From Rhodothermia bacterium (GTDB lineage Bacteria > Bacteroidota > Rhodothermia > Rhodothermales > UBA2364), in NCBI GenBank assembly GCA_017303715.1, contig JAFLBZ010000010.1, positions 61,593 to 125,592 on the forward strand: a stretch of DNA of 64,000 nt, written 5' to 3'. The translations under genes were made by a program, and so were the position numbers. The notes under the pieces were generated by a model. That model searched no databases. It worked only from the letters and a program-made list of their open reading frames with translations, and was not told the DNA's origin. Shown in pieces: positions 54,951-64,000 of the stretch. Within the stretch, counting starts at the first letter, position 1. Every line of letters begins with the position of its first letter.

Positions 54951-55793
54951 ATGTTTTTAGCAGCACCCGCAAAAATAAATCTTGGATTACAGGTCTTGCG
55001 CAAACGCTCGGATGGTTTTCATGACCTCGAAACGGTTTTTTTGGGGATTCAATGGGCCGATCGTCTAACTTTTTCGGCACACAACACCCTTTCCTTAACC
55101 TGTTCGGATCCACTTCTACCGACGGACGAGCGGAATTTATGCCTAAGAGCCGCCTTGATGCTTCAAGACCATTTTCGTGTTACGCAAGGCTGCCACATCC
55201 ACCTCGACAAAAACGTACCGTATGGCGCTGGCTTGGGGGGCGGTTCGAGTGATGCCGCAACCGTTCTGTTATACCTTACCAAGCATTGGCAACTTCCAGT
55301 AACTTTAGAAGAATTGACCGAACTTGCAGTGAAATTAGGCTCCGATGTCCCTTTTTTTTTGCATCAGAAGCCCATGTTTGCAACCGGACGTGGAGAAATC
55401 CTCTCACCTTTGGTTCAAGAAGATGGAGCGCCATATGCGTTTCCGTTCCATTTGGTTGTAGCCATGCCACAAGCAACCGTTTCAACGCCTTTGGCCTATC
55501 GCCTAATAACGCCAAACGATCAAAATAGGCCCGACCTTCGACAAGTGGTTACATCTAATGATCCAGAACGCTGGCGGCAAGAATTGGTAAACGACTTCCA
55601 AAAGCCCATTCTGGCGCACTTCCCTGAAATTCAACAAGTGGCCACCCTATTCCAAGAAACAAATGCCATTTATACGTCACTTTCAGGCTCAGGTGCAGCT
55701 TTTTTTGGGGTTTATGAGACAGAAACACAAGCTTTGGAGGCAAAAAACTATTTTGGCGGGCATCACATTTTAGCATGGTCTTCTGCTCAATAG
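54951..55793 (+). CDS. ispE: 4-diphosphocytidyl-2-C-methyl-D-erythritol kinase
   Basis: IspE phosphorylates CDP-ME in the MEP isoprenoid pathway. The 280-residue GHMP kinase starts APAKINLGLQVLRKRSDGFHD, the classical IspE N-terminus with the catalytic Lys and His, followed by the ATP loop VPYGAGLGGGSSDAATVL (about 90-105), LGSDVPFF with the catalytic Asp, and the C-terminal SLSGSGAAFFGVY. It is complete and of normal length. It stands alone between diverging and converging neighbours; its stop is 6 nt from the end of the opposing regulator gene. Confidence 0.96.
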   Translation: MFLAAPAKINLGLQVLRKRSDGFHDLETVFLGIQWADRLTFSAHNTLSLTCSDPLLPTDERNLCLRAALMLQDHFRVTQGCHIHLDKNVPYGAGLGGGSSDAATVLLYLTKHWQLPVTLEELTELAVKLGSDVPFFLHQKPMFATGRGEILSPLVQEDGAPYAFPFHLVVAMPQATVSTPLAYRLITPNDQNRPDLRQVVTSNDPERWRQELVNDFQKPILAHFPEIQQVATLFQETNAIYTSLSGSGAAFFGVYETETQALEAKNYFGGHHILAWSSAQ

Positions 55794-55799
55794 CAACAT

Positions 55800-56090
55800 T
55801 TATCCCCTTACCTCTCGAATCATTTGCTCCATCTGGTCGAGATAGCGCTCAAAAGCCCTCCTGCCAGTATCGGTTAGGCGGTAATTAGACTTTGGCTTAC
55901 GGCCTTCAAATTGTTTGTGGATCGCAATATAACCGGCATCTTCTAATTTTCGCGCATGTACACTCAGATTTCCATCTGTTACCGCCAACAACTCTCGAAT
56001 GGCTACAAAGGACATCTCCTCATTCACTGCCAAAGCACTGATGATCCCAAGCCGGACGCGATCCATAAGAAGTGGGTCTAAATTGTACAT
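55800..56090 (-). CDS. Winged-helix transcriptional regulator
   Basis: A 96-residue regulator of the HTH_34 (PF13601) type, related to MarR/ArsR winged helices. MDRVRLGIISALAVNEEMSF is the first helix, then IRELLAVTDGNLSVHARKLE the recognition helix region, and GYIAIHKQFEGRKPKSNYRL the wing. Such small regulators are usually encoded with a membrane protein whose expression they control, as here with the gene 33 nt upstream. Confidence 0.9.
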   Translation of the reverse strand: MYNLDPLLMDRVRLGIISALAVNEEMSFVAIRELLAVTDGNLSVHARKLEDAGYIAIHKQFEGRKPKSNYRLTDTGRRAFERYLDQMEQMIREVRG

Positions 56091-56123
56091 GCCGCTTCCC
56101 TTCTGGTCAAAACTGCTTGTAGG

Positions 56124-56771
56124 TTAACCACCATGTTTTTTAGCGATGATCCACCCAAAAACCAAATGAAGACCTCCAAATCCAAGCAGCATCATGAGGT
56201 TGACCCCAACTTGAGGCAGAAAATAGGCCAAAAAACCCAAGCCCAAAAAACACATCCCCATTTGCGAAACAGCCTTTATGGAATATGCGCCCGCCGTTGT
56301 GATGGCCAAGCCATACATGAGCATCCAAAGCGCCGGAAGCATATGCAATGTCTCGGACTCAATGAACCAATACGTTCGGAACTTGGTCGGTATATTCTCT
56401 GGGGAAATCTGCAAAACCATTAGGGTTAAAACGGCGGTCACCACAAACGAAGGCGCCAAACCCATCCAGAACTTACGTGCCGTTTGTTTCGCGGGAGGTG
56501 TTTCAGAGGTGCGGGCTTTCATCCGAATTCCCCAAGCGCCCAATAAAATGGCCACAAAAGCCGTAAAAACCCATGCTTCTACCCATGTAATGTACCGGAC
56601 GTCCATCCATTCTAAAATTGCAGAAACGACGATTGCCAGAAATCCAATACCCATCATCGCATATCCGGGCACTTCGGTAAAGGCCGTAGAACGGGTCATG
56701 GTCTCCCGTATGACTTTTAATTGCTCCTCTACCGAAAAATCAGGGGTTCTTTCTTCCATTTTTGAGTTCAT
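56124..56771 (-). CDS. Six-helix membrane protein, partner of the winged-helix regulator
   Basis: A 215-residue inner-membrane protein with six hydrophobic helices (about 38-57, 63-82, 100-120, 143-162, 171-189 and 191-210). A short soluble N-terminus (VEEQLKVIRETMTRSTAFTE) precedes them. The function is unknown, but this pairing with an HTH_34 regulator is common in Bacteroidota. An ATG four codons in (56759) is an alternative start. The 56772-57085 gap upstream holds no recognisable gene and must contain the two divergent promoters. Confidence 0.75.
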   Translation of the reverse strand: MNSKMEERTPDFSVEEQLKVIRETMTRSTAFTEVPGYAMMGIGFLAIVVSAILEWMDVRYITWVEAWVFTAFVAILLGAWGIRMKARTSETPPAKQTARKFWMGLAPSFVVTAVLTLMVLQISPENIPTKFRTYWFIESETLHMLPALWMLMYGLAITTAGAYSIKAVSQMGMCFLGLGFLAYFLPQVGVNLMMLLGFGGLHLVFGWIIAKKHGG

Positions 56772-57085
56772 TCAGATTTACTTTGAAATACAAAGTTACA
56801 AAAGAACGCCCTGTACAGCAACGCCAGAAATGAGAAATGGCGTGGAAGTCTTACGAGATATCCTTTGGCGTTCCTTTGAGGGCGTCATCGGTTTATTACC
56901 CCTAAATTCTGTTTCATGTGCTTTACACAAATTATTTTGGTCGGTATATTTTTTTATCTGGCTTTTTAGCCTATTTTAGAAAGATGTTTAAACCTAAGAC
57001 ATCCCACAAATTCCTACCGAACCTAAGATCATACACCTAATCGCATAACGATAGGATTTTTTCGCTCCAAAAAAAAACCAAAACC

Positions 57086-58507
57086 ATGCCAACCCTTAGG
57101 GCTTTGGTACTGCTATACCTGACACTTTTTTCAGGTTGCGCACAACACAGCCCCACCATTCATGAACAATTAGATGCCGAACTATTGGGCCACCGGACAA
57201 TGGATTATGTCACAGACACCGATGCATGTTTAATTAGCGATATTGGCCCCCTCAACTTGACGGGAAAATGTATTGGAAATGTTCGTTTTGTAGAAGATCG
57301 TTACGGCAATCCTGGGAAGGCACTATACTTCAACGGTGGTCTTGATGATTATGTCAGAATCCCACACGACCGTAGGTTTGAGCGCATCACCACAAGAATG
57401 ACTATCGCAATGTGGGTCTATAATGAGCGAAACTCTATAACTTTTAATCCCAATGTCAACCATAATACCGTAGATGGGAGTTTTCTTATCTCAAAAGGAC
57501 GCGATTTGGCCGATGGTTCTTGGTTTATGGCCACCCGTGCCCTCATTATGCAGCAACCTACACCCATAGGCGTTAATCCACGTTTCAAAAATGGGAATGG
57601 ATTTAAGCCTACAACAGAGTTGCCTATGAACAAATGGATCTTTTTGATTGGTGTTGTGAATGGGAATTATGGCAAAATATATATGAATGGCAATGTTTGG
57701 TATTCGGGGGATAATCATTACGATCGTACCTATTCTGGGGAGAACAATTTAGACCCTATCATCCTTGGACAGCACCATAATAAACCAGAAAATTGGGACA
57801 AGCACTGGGTATATTCTTTTAGAGGAAAAATGGACGATGTGCGTATTTGGAACAGGGCGCTGACCAACCTCGAAATCCAACAACTCTACCAGGCAGAGCG
57901 ACCAAAAGCTTGGCAAGAATGGATACAAACGGACATCTTCCGATGGGGAATGTTGGTCTTGTCCTATATTGCGGTATTGAGTATCGGTATTTGGGGAGGG
58001 AGTAGATTACAAAAAAGGACAAAGGTTTCGGCTGTTGCTCTTCCGTCAGAGGCAACAACAAGTGGCCAAACCGTTGTGGAACTTATACCCAACCTGATCC
58101 AACCTGCTGTTTTACCAGTCTTAGAGACTGCCAAAGCAGCACATGCGCCACTTTTAGAGCGAACCACAGACGTCAAAGAAGAAATAATCCAAAATAATAC
58201 CCAGAACACGCAAAACACACGACCTCCGCTAACAGACTTCTTACAAAACTTCCCATCGTCTTCAACTTGGACACCTGAGGATCGCGAGTACGCAGAACAA
58301 ATCCTCCAGGCCATCCATGATCATGCACAAAAACCGTTGTTTAGCGTGGACTTTATGGCCCATGAACTCAAGGTTTCCCGCCGGAAATTAGAGCGCGATA
58401 CCCGCCGTTTGTTTGGCTCTACCCCAACAGCACTGGTGAAAAGGGTGATGGAGGAGGGGTCGGATACTGCCAAGGGGTTGTCTTTATCGGTGTCTAAACA
58501 GCAATAA
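57086..58507 (+). CDS. LamG-like lectin lipoprotein with TM helix and half an AraC-type domain
   Basis: A 473-residue protein of unusual design. The N-terminus is a lipoprotein signal (LYLTLFSGC, Cys near residue 19). Residues about 50-270 are a concanavalin-like LamG domain (KALYFNGGLDDYVRIPHDRR, then YSFRGKMDDVRIWNRALT). A transmembrane helix lies at about 281-303. The cytoplasmic tail ends in FSVDFMAHELKVSRRKLERD TRRLFG, the first helix-turn-helix of an AraC-type DNA-binding domain, but the second one is missing: after ALVKRVMEE the sequence diverges and stops. It resembles membrane-bound one-component regulators that read an outside polysaccharide, here perhaps inactivated or rewired. Confidence 0.72.
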   Translation: MPTLRALVLLYLTLFSGCAQHSPTIHEQLDAELLGHRTMDYVTDTDACLISDIGPLNLTGKCIGNVRFVEDRYGNPGKALYFNGGLDDYVRIPHDRRFERITTRMTIAMWVYNERNSITFNPNVNHNTVDGSFLISKGRDLADGSWFMATRALIMQQPTPIGVNPRFKNGNGFKPTTELPMNKWIFLIGVVNGNYGKIYMNGNVWYSGDNHYDRTYSGENNLDPIILGQHHNKPENWDKHWVYSFRGKMDDVRIWNRALTNLEIQQLYQAERPKAWQEWIQTDIFRWGMLVLSYIAVLSIGIWGGSRLQKRTKVSAVALPSEATTSGQTVVELIPNLIQPAVLPVLETAKAAHAPLLERTTDVKEEIIQNNTQNTQNTRPPLTDFLQNFPSSSTWTPEDREYAEQILQAIHDHAQKPLFSVDFMAHELKVSRRKLERDTRRLFGSTPTALVKRVMEEGSDTAKGLSLSVSKQQ

Positions 58508-58746
58508 CAGAAGCAAAATACCAATTGTCATAAGTAATCATTGTTTTAGGGAATATTGGGCGACGCTGTTTATAAATGCGAGAGGCAGGCAAAAAACTTT
58601 CATCCTTGGCTTATAAAGCATGCGAAACACACAGCGAAAAACCTTTCAATCTCAACGACTTTATGCGAAAAAACACAGACAACAGCACTAAAGGAAAAAA
58701 TCATTTCTCCCAAGCGCATCAATGCTTTTTTTATCGCACCACATAA

Positions 58747-58791
58747 AAAACCGGAACCAGTGGGGTGAGACCCCTTCCCGATTCCGGTTTT
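58747..58791. terminator. Bidirectional intrinsic terminator
   Basis: AAAACCGGAA (58747-58756) and TTCCGGTTTT (58782-58791) form a 10-bp stem whose loop contains a second small stem (GGGG at 58762-58765 with CCCC at 58771-58774). It lies between two converging genes, with A and T runs on the two sides, so it can end transcription from both. The preceding 58508-58740 holds no recognisable gene. Confidence 0.75.
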
Positions 58792-58823
58792 GTCTTTATG
58801 TGTTTCTTTGGAGAGCGAATTTC

Positions 58824-60479
58824 CTATTTAAGGAGCGCCATTTTGCGCGTAAACACCTTTCCAGCGGTTTCTAAGCGATAAATGTACATCCCAGAAGCCC
58901 ATCTTGTGGCATCGAACGTCACTTGGTGGTTTCCTGCACCAAAAGGGCCATTGGCCAAGTCAGCAATTTTCCTTCCGGCAAGGTCATAAACGGCCAAATG
59001 CACCACTTGGTTGGTCGCAAGACTAAAGCGGATGGTGGTAGCAGGATTAAATGGGTTCGGGTAGTTTTGTTCGAGAACCATGGTAGTAGGAACGTTGTTG
59101 GATTCGGTTGCAACCGTGGTTAAGTTGCCCAAGTGACCAATGGTAGCGAGTGCCGACCAACCATTTAGCCAGTTTTTACCACGAAATGCACCGAGAAAGT
59201 CTTGCTTTTGAAAGAAGGCATCTCCCGGATCACTCCATTTAGTGGTAAGGGCCGGACTATTGTTTGTCTTTGGGCGGGGGTCTAACTTGCCATCCGCCAA
59301 ACGGCTAATACCACCTAACATGGGATCTACGATGCTGTTCGCATTTGCGGTCAGGTGTGCTTCTATAAATGGGGTGCTTTTCGAGATTGTGGCCAAAGTG
59401 GTATTGGCACTACCAATATTCCACCAGAGGTTGTTTTTAAGAAACAAGTTCCCATCTTCGAGTTGCTTTTTGGAATCGCCACCTTTCGTCGCGACGTCTT
59501 CTATGCTCACCCCATTGCTTGGGAAGTCCATAAAAATGGTATTGAGGTACTTTCCGCCGGAAAAGTCCCGGAATTTAAGCGCAAAATCATTTTTATCGTT
59601 GCCCGGATTGCTACCAAGACCAGAGCCGATGAAGGTGGCGTTGGAGATCACGGGCATCGAATATGGCTGACCGGTAAAATTGCCCGAAGGCCCACCGTCA
59701 TGCTCGCCACCACGTCCGGAGATATCAGAACGGTTCAGAGAGAACCAATATTGACCGCGCCCACGAAATCCCTCGTCCCAGTCAAAGGTGTCATCTTCAC
59801 AAAACGAACCAGAGAGATAACGCAAATCTACCGTTCCACCGAACATCTCAAAGCAGTCGTCGGTATTGGAATACACCTCTACATATTCAATCTTGGTTCC
59901 ACGCCCTACCGCACCGAGCGTCAAGCCATTGATCTCGTTACCAGAGGTATTCAGTACTGCGCCACCGTGACGGATGGAAACGTATTTCAGAACACCACTG
60001 TTGTCATCGTCATCCGAGCCGCCATATTTGGCGTCGAGGTCCGCCGGAATCCCTTCTACCTGTTTATCATTTACCGGATTGGAAGTGGTGGCTTTGCCGA
60101 GCATCACCACGCCGCCCCAGAGACCGCCATCTGTTGGAAGCAAATCATTTGCATCACGCACATTGTCCAATTCGGAGGTAAAAATGATCGGATTACTTTC
60201 CGTTCCTTCGGCCATGATTTTCGCACCGCGACGAATAATTAAAGCAGTAGCAAAATCGCCCGTTGTTGGATTTTTAATGCCTTTAATCACGGTTCCGGGC
60301 TGAATGGTCAGTGTTGCACCGCTATTAACGAAGACTAAGCCGTCTAAGTGGTACTCATTTCCAGCAGTCCAAGTGGTATTGGCGGAAATATCATCCTTGA
60401 CTACCACCTTGGTTTGTGCCCAGATAACGGCGGGCATCAAACATAGGCAAGCAAATAAGGATCGCATCAAACGTTTCAT
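58824..60479 (-). CDS. T9SS-exported protein with beta-helix-like domain
   Basis: A 551-residue secreted protein. Signal peptide 1-21 (LFACLCLMPAVIWAQ). The body has short repeated beta strands of the right-handed beta-helix kind (VNSGATLTIQPGTVIKGI, ESNPIIFTSELD, LKYVSIRHGGAVLN) with acidic, possibly calcium-binding, segments (GGSDDDDNSG). From about 465 a canonical T9SS type A sorting domain follows (LEQNYPNPFNPATTIRFSL, then GMYIYRLETAG and a basic end). It lies 142 nt downstream of the large TonB receptor and may be its partner for capturing a ligand at the surface. Confidence 0.85.
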   Translation of the reverse strand: MKRLMRSLFACLCLMPAVIWAQTKVVVKDDISANTTWTAGNEYHLDGLVFVNSGATLTIQPGTVIKGIKNPTTGDFATALIIRRGAKIMAEGTESNPIIFTSELDNVRDANDLLPTDGGLWGGVVMLGKATTSNPVNDKQVEGIPADLDAKYGGSDDDDNSGVLKYVSIRHGGAVLNTSGNEINGLTLGAVGRGTKIEYVEVYSNTDDCFEMFGGTVDLRYLSGSFCEDDTFDWDEGFRGRGQYWFSLNRSDISGRGGEHDGGPSGNFTGQPYSMPVISNATFIGSGLGSNPGNDKNDFALKFRDFSGGKYLNTIFMDFPSNGVSIEDVATKGGDSKKQLEDGNLFLKNNLWWNIGSANTTLATISKSTPFIEAHLTANANSIVDPMLGGISRLADGKLDPRPKTNNSPALTTKWSDPGDAFFQKQDFLGAFRGKNWLNGWSALATIGHLGNLTTVATESNNVPTTMVLEQNYPNPFNPATTIRFSLATNQVVHLAVYDLAGRKIADLANGPFGAGNHQVTFDATRWASGMYIYRLETAGKVFTRKMALLK

Positions 60480-60621
60480 AAAAATATGGGTTTAGGTTAG
60501 AATTTTTGATATTTTAGACAAAGAACATCCTTTTCTTGCTCGTTTGCAGAACAAGAAGCACAAGGACAATTTGGAAAAAAGAAAGTGGCCGATCGAAACA
60601 CCTCCCGTGCGGCCAAGAATT

Positions 60622-63495
60622 TTAGAAGCTATAACCTACGCTAAGCGACAAGGAACGCCCCATCTTGTATTCGTAATACGTATAGTCCTTGTTCAAGAAA
60701 CGATAGGTTTCTTTGTAAGGGCTATCTAAAAGATTTTTCGCGGCAAGTTTGAGTTTGAGGTTTTTAAGGCCATGCGAAACAATTAAGTCCAATTTCGGAG
60801 ATGGGCGCTCATAGACATCGGGCGTATTCCCAAAAGAAACAGCGGTAAGGCGGTCGCCAAACACATTAAAATACAGACTGGCCGTGGTTTTTCCGGTGCT
60901 ATAAGCCACATCTGTATTCACAATAAACGGCGACTGACCTTGCAAAGGCCGGGCTTTTTTGGTGTTTGGATCCAAGGCTTTACGCTCCAAGTACTCCGCT
61001 TCAGGTAGGGTTATGGAGGACTTAACGAAGGAAATATTGGCCCCAACCGATAGATTTTCGAGCGCGATTCCCAAGGCATCTAAACGTTTGCGGGCCTCAA
61101 ACTCCGCACCCAAGATGGTGGCTTGCTCCACATTTACAAACTGCAAAGACTCGGTCGCACCTGCCTCATAGATTGAGCGCTCTATGGGATTTTGGAGGTC
61201 TTTATAAAAAGCACTTACCGCCAAAATTTCGCCCGGACGCATAAAATTCTCTATTCGTAGGTCATAATTTGTGATCAGAGTACGTTTGAGGTTCGGGTTT
61301 CCGGCCAAGAAGCCGCCGAGCAAAAAGTCTGCACTCGAAAAACGCGAAAGCTCACGGAAAACCGGACGTGCGATGGTACGGGTTGCGGCGGCGCGGATAT
61401 TGGTTTTTTCGCCCAATTGATAGACAAAATTTGCAGCAGGTAACCAGTCTTTATTGGAGAGTTTCGCATCTTCAAGGGCTGGATCAGCACTTTTGACCGT
61501 CATCTCGGTAGTCTCGTAGCGCACCCCACCGACAAAACGCAGGCGGCTTGTCAGGGGCAACTCCGTCATCACATAGGCAGCGGCAATCGTTTGATCGCCG
61601 GCATAATTGTTGCGCAGAACGGCTTCTTTGCGTGGGAGTTCTACAATGTTCCCGAACGTGTATTCCGTAGAACCATTCGTTAAAGATCGTTGGGACACAA
61701 TACCCGAATTTTGGTTGCCAAAATAAACCTCTGGGTTGTTGTCGTAGCTAATTGTATTGGATGGACGAATCAAAAACGTCCGTTCTGTGAAATCGCGGTC
61801 GGCAGCCGTAAACAAAGCGCCAGCTTTTATGTTCGCTTTTTGTCCGCCCCATTGTTTAAAAGGCAGGGTAAAATCCAGCGCTCCCGTATCCGTCCCTTCC
61901 ATAAGGGCACGCCAATAATGAGAAGGGAAGAGCACATTGGCCAAATTTGTGGAATAAGAAACACGCCCTTCCTCATCCGTACTTTTTAGGGCAACAAAGA
62001 AGCGTAAATCCGGCTCATCTTGTGTGGTAAGGGCATTTGCGTAAGACCATTCTAAGGTAGAACTGGAAAGTCCCGTAAAGACGTGTTTCCCTTTTACCTG
62101 TAGCGATCTTAACTCTCGCTCGGTATAACCTAAGACATTGTTCTGCAACACTTTAGATTCATCATTCCCGAACGAATGGAACCAATATCCTTCTTGATAC
62201 CGTGCCGTAGATTCGCCACTACGCGAGTACAATCCATTTACGGAAATTTGGTGTGCAGGAGAAATGGTATAGGACAAATTTAATAAACCTCCTAACGAGG
62301 CTTCTTCACTGCTTTTTTCGTCGGTATAGAAACCCAAAGTAGAATAGAGTTCTTTTGCGCCAACGATGGGGTTTACATACCTTTCGGAAGTTCCTTTACG
62401 GTGCGATGTGTTATAATCGTAGGTGAGACTGGCCAGATACCCCAACGGACGATTGGCAATTTTGATTTGATTCCCCAAAGCCATATTAAAACCGCCTTTT
62501 AAAGGGGCAGCACCGGCTTTTGCTGCCATAACGTTCGTGAGGGCTTTCGATGCCTGATCCAAAACTTGGGCTTTCAGGGCGTCGCGACGGGCTTCAATGG
62601 CGCTCGGTACTTCAAGATTTTGATCCGATAGAAAATCTGGGATGGCCCGCGTACCATCATCTTTGCCCAACCAATCGGTTTTCCCGCCAGAGTAGCTTAA
62701 GAAACCATCCTTAAAATGGGTTACCGTATTGATACCACTCGAAATACCCAAGGAGAACATGCGCTTATCCGGAAACTTCCGCGTCCCAATGTCCACCAAA
62801 CCACCCGAAAAGTTACCCGGCTTATCCGGCGTAAACGTCTTTAGGGTGGTGATATTGTCCAACATGTCAGACTGGAAAAGGTCGAAATTGAAGGCTTTTT
62901 TATCAGGATCGGCACTTGGAAGTTCAACGCCATTGAGGTGCGTACTGGAATACCGTTCGCCCAATCCACGTACAAAAACGTACTTCCCGCCCATTACCGA
63001 GGCTCCGGTCACTTTCGTCATGGCATCGGCGGCAGAGGATGAGCCGGATTTGGAGATGGCCTCCGCAGAGATGGCATCGCTCACAGCAGCGGCCTTCTGG
63101 CGCAATCGTAGCATAGCACCTTCGGTTTCTGTAATAACTGACGCCTCAATCACGACTTCAGTACCAGAGGTGGTCACGTCTTCCTTTAGACCAATGTCCA
63201 CCTTCAAAACCTTATTGGCTTGAATCGTTATATTTTTGGCAATGGTGATGTATCCAATGTAGGAATATCGGATTTCATATGCGCCCGGTGCTAAGCGTAA
63301 GCTGTATTTACCGTCAAGATCGGTTACTGTCCCCGTTGCTTTGCCGAGGACTTGAACCGTTACCCCAATCATGGTTTCGCCCAACCCTGCATCTGTGACG
63401 GTTCCCGTAAGGCTTCCTTGTTGGCTATAAGACCTTTGGAAACCGAACAAGACAAAAAACAGGCTCAAAACTAAAATGAATTTGCGAAGTTGCAT
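60622..63495 (-). CDS. TonB-dependent outer-membrane receptor
   Basis: A 957-residue receptor. Signal peptide 1-24, then a carboxypeptidase-regulatory-like domain (about 25-112; GSLTGTVTDAGLGETMIGVT), a TonB plug (about 130-245; AVSDAISAEAISKSGSSSAA, VFVRGLGERYSSTHLNGVEL) and the beta-barrel to the terminal aromatic residue (SVGYSF). It has no STN domain, so it is not wired to the FecR system upstream in the window. The plug with GLGERYSSTxLNG is the form seen in large Bacteroidota receptors co-encoded with a sorting-domain protein. The transported substrate is unknown. Confidence 0.92.
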   Translation of the reverse strand: MQLRKFILVLSLFFVLFGFQRSYSQQGSLTGTVTDAGLGETMIGVTVQVLGKATGTVTDLDGKYSLRLAPGAYEIRYSYIGYITIAKNITIQANKVLKVDIGLKEDVTTSGTEVVIEASVITETEGAMLRLRQKAAAVSDAISAEAISKSGSSSAADAMTKVTGASVMGGKYVFVRGLGERYSSTHLNGVELPSADPDKKAFNFDLFQSDMLDNITTLKTFTPDKPGNFSGGLVDIGTRKFPDKRMFSLGISSGINTVTHFKDGFLSYSGGKTDWLGKDDGTRAIPDFLSDQNLEVPSAIEARRDALKAQVLDQASKALTNVMAAKAGAAPLKGGFNMALGNQIKIANRPLGYLASLTYDYNTSHRKGTSERYVNPIVGAKELYSTLGFYTDEKSSEEASLGGLLNLSYTISPAHQISVNGLYSRSGESTARYQEGYWFHSFGNDESKVLQNNVLGYTERELRSLQVKGKHVFTGLSSSTLEWSYANALTTQDEPDLRFFVALKSTDEEGRVSYSTNLANVLFPSHYWRALMEGTDTGALDFTLPFKQWGGQKANIKAGALFTAADRDFTERTFLIRPSNTISYDNNPEVYFGNQNSGIVSQRSLTNGSTEYTFGNIVELPRKEAVLRNNYAGDQTIAAAYVMTELPLTSRLRFVGGVRYETTEMTVKSADPALEDAKLSNKDWLPAANFVYQLGEKTNIRAAATRTIARPVFRELSRFSSADFLLGGFLAGNPNLKRTLITNYDLRIENFMRPGEILAVSAFYKDLQNPIERSIYEAGATESLQFVNVEQATILGAEFEARKRLDALGIALENLSVGANISFVKSSITLPEAEYLERKALDPNTKKARPLQGQSPFIVNTDVAYSTGKTTASLYFNVFGDRLTAVSFGNTPDVYERPSPKLDLIVSHGLKNLKLKLAAKNLLDSPYKETYRFLNKDYTYYEYKMGRSLSLSVGYSF

Positions 63496-63890
63496 AACAC
63501 GTTTTTTGATTGATAAACATAAAGACGCTCCAAAATATCCTCAACCACCAGTCTCGGATGTTAACAGCCTGTTATGAAAGACAACTTCTCGTTACCCGTG
63601 TATTACCATTACAAAAAGGATTTGTGAGGTGCAGTTTGGAAGCCCTTTTTTTGTGCCTCCTGGTTTTTTCGTATTGATAATGAGACGTTCAATCACATCT
63701 TTCTGCTGAATTACGTGATATGTGGGTTAATCAACTATCGCCATGATGTTCTGCAAACCCTGTACGGATAGCTTTCCGCTGTACTTCATCGAAGAGATGC
63801 AGACTTACGTAGTTCCTTAGAGGCGACATCTTAATAAAAACCTACACCTCCGCGCTAGAAGGACGAGATTAATCCTAAACCCTAAATTAA

Positions 63891-63986
63891 TAGGTAATAG
63901 ATAACGTAAATTTTGGTAAATATTTGATTTGAAGGCGATTTTAGAGGCTATTATCTATTCCCTACTCATTCATTAGGTAATAGATA
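63891..63986. repeat. Repeated and inverted 13-mer near the right edge
   Basis: TAGGTAATAGATA occurs twice in direct orientation (63891-63903 and 63974-63986), and TATCTATTCCCTA at 63952-63964 is its inverted copy with one mismatch, able to form a hairpin with the second repeat. The rest of 63496-64000 contains no recognisable gene; the promoter of the TonB receptor should lie in its left part. Confidence 0.6.
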
Positions 63987-64000
63987 TGATTCAACTCAAA

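Noticed and set aside
59355..60242. A 295-codon plus-strand frame
   Set aside because: It lies wholly opposite the T9SS-exported beta-helix gene, shows no family resemblance, and is a typical shadow of a well-supported gene.
1..64000. CRISPR arrays, rRNA and tRNA genes
   Set aside because: No regularly spaced repeats and no rRNA or tRNA signatures were seen on either strand while reading the gaps.

Overview
The window looks like the chromosome of a Bacteroidota- or Rhodothermota-type bacterium of medium GC. The reasons are several proteins with a type IX secretion (T9SS) C-terminal sorting domain, TonB-dependent receptors with carboxypeptidase-like N-termini, a FecI/FecR pair, an N-acylornithine carbamoyltransferase instead of ordinary ArgF, and few Shine-Dalgarno sequences. 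The species cannot be named from the sequence alone.

Layout. (1) 1-5533 (+): the end of a type VI secretion operon, tssF (cut by the window edge), tssG and clpV/tssH, closed by a strong intrinsic terminator. (2) 5.6-8.1 kb: an AT-rich patch with a transposase relic, a TPR/MORN-repeat protein and a dead tyrosine recombinase. (3) 8.2-14.1 kb (-): a TonB receptor, FecR and ECF sigma module plus a TPM-domain membrane protein. (4) 14.1-24.7 kb (-): a ten-gene arginine operon, argG, DUF1611, argC, DUF2177, argD, argF', argB, argE, argH and a flavin monooxygenase. It is preceded by a 35-codon leader peptide with seven Arg codons, a 7-bp antiterminator pairing and an intrinsic terminator ending 7 nt before argG. 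This is a previously unannotated, textbook-like arginine attenuator and the most exciting feature found. (5) 25-29.3 kb: small hypothetical genes, and a T9SS-exported PQQ-type sugar dehydrogenase between two pieces of the same insertion sequence. (6) 29.3-41 kb (-): a nine-gene operon of two FHA proteins with zinc ribbons, a Ser/Thr kinase with zinc ribbons, a vWA-FHA membrane protein, a PP2C phosphatase, a membrane FHA protein, a membrane PP2C phosphatase and two GH3 cell-wall enzymes, one fused to a beta-lactamase-type serine hydrolase. (7) 41.1-43.4 kb (-): a secreted modular endonuclease. (8) 43.5-49 kb: an AT-rich island of broken IS5- and IS630-type transposases and broken T9SS sorting domains around an FkbM methyltransferase and a GT4 glycosyltransferase. 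(9) 49-54.7 kb (-): polysaccharide export and assembly genes (Wza-, Wzz-, Wzy/WaaL- and Wzx-like). (10) 55-64 kb: ispE, a winged-helix regulator with a membrane partner, a lectin-domain lipoprotein with half an AraC-type DNA-binding domain, a T9SS-exported beta-helix-like protein and a large TonB-dependent receptor.

How the genes work together. The arginine genes cover every step from N-acylglutamate to arginine except the first acylation; the DUF1611 protein is a candidate for that gap. The kinase, phosphatase and FHA genes form a phospho-threonine signalling circuit that is co-transcribed with peptidoglycan-type glycosidases. A link to the type VI system 28 kb away is possible but not shown. 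No tRNA, rRNA or CRISPR array was seen.
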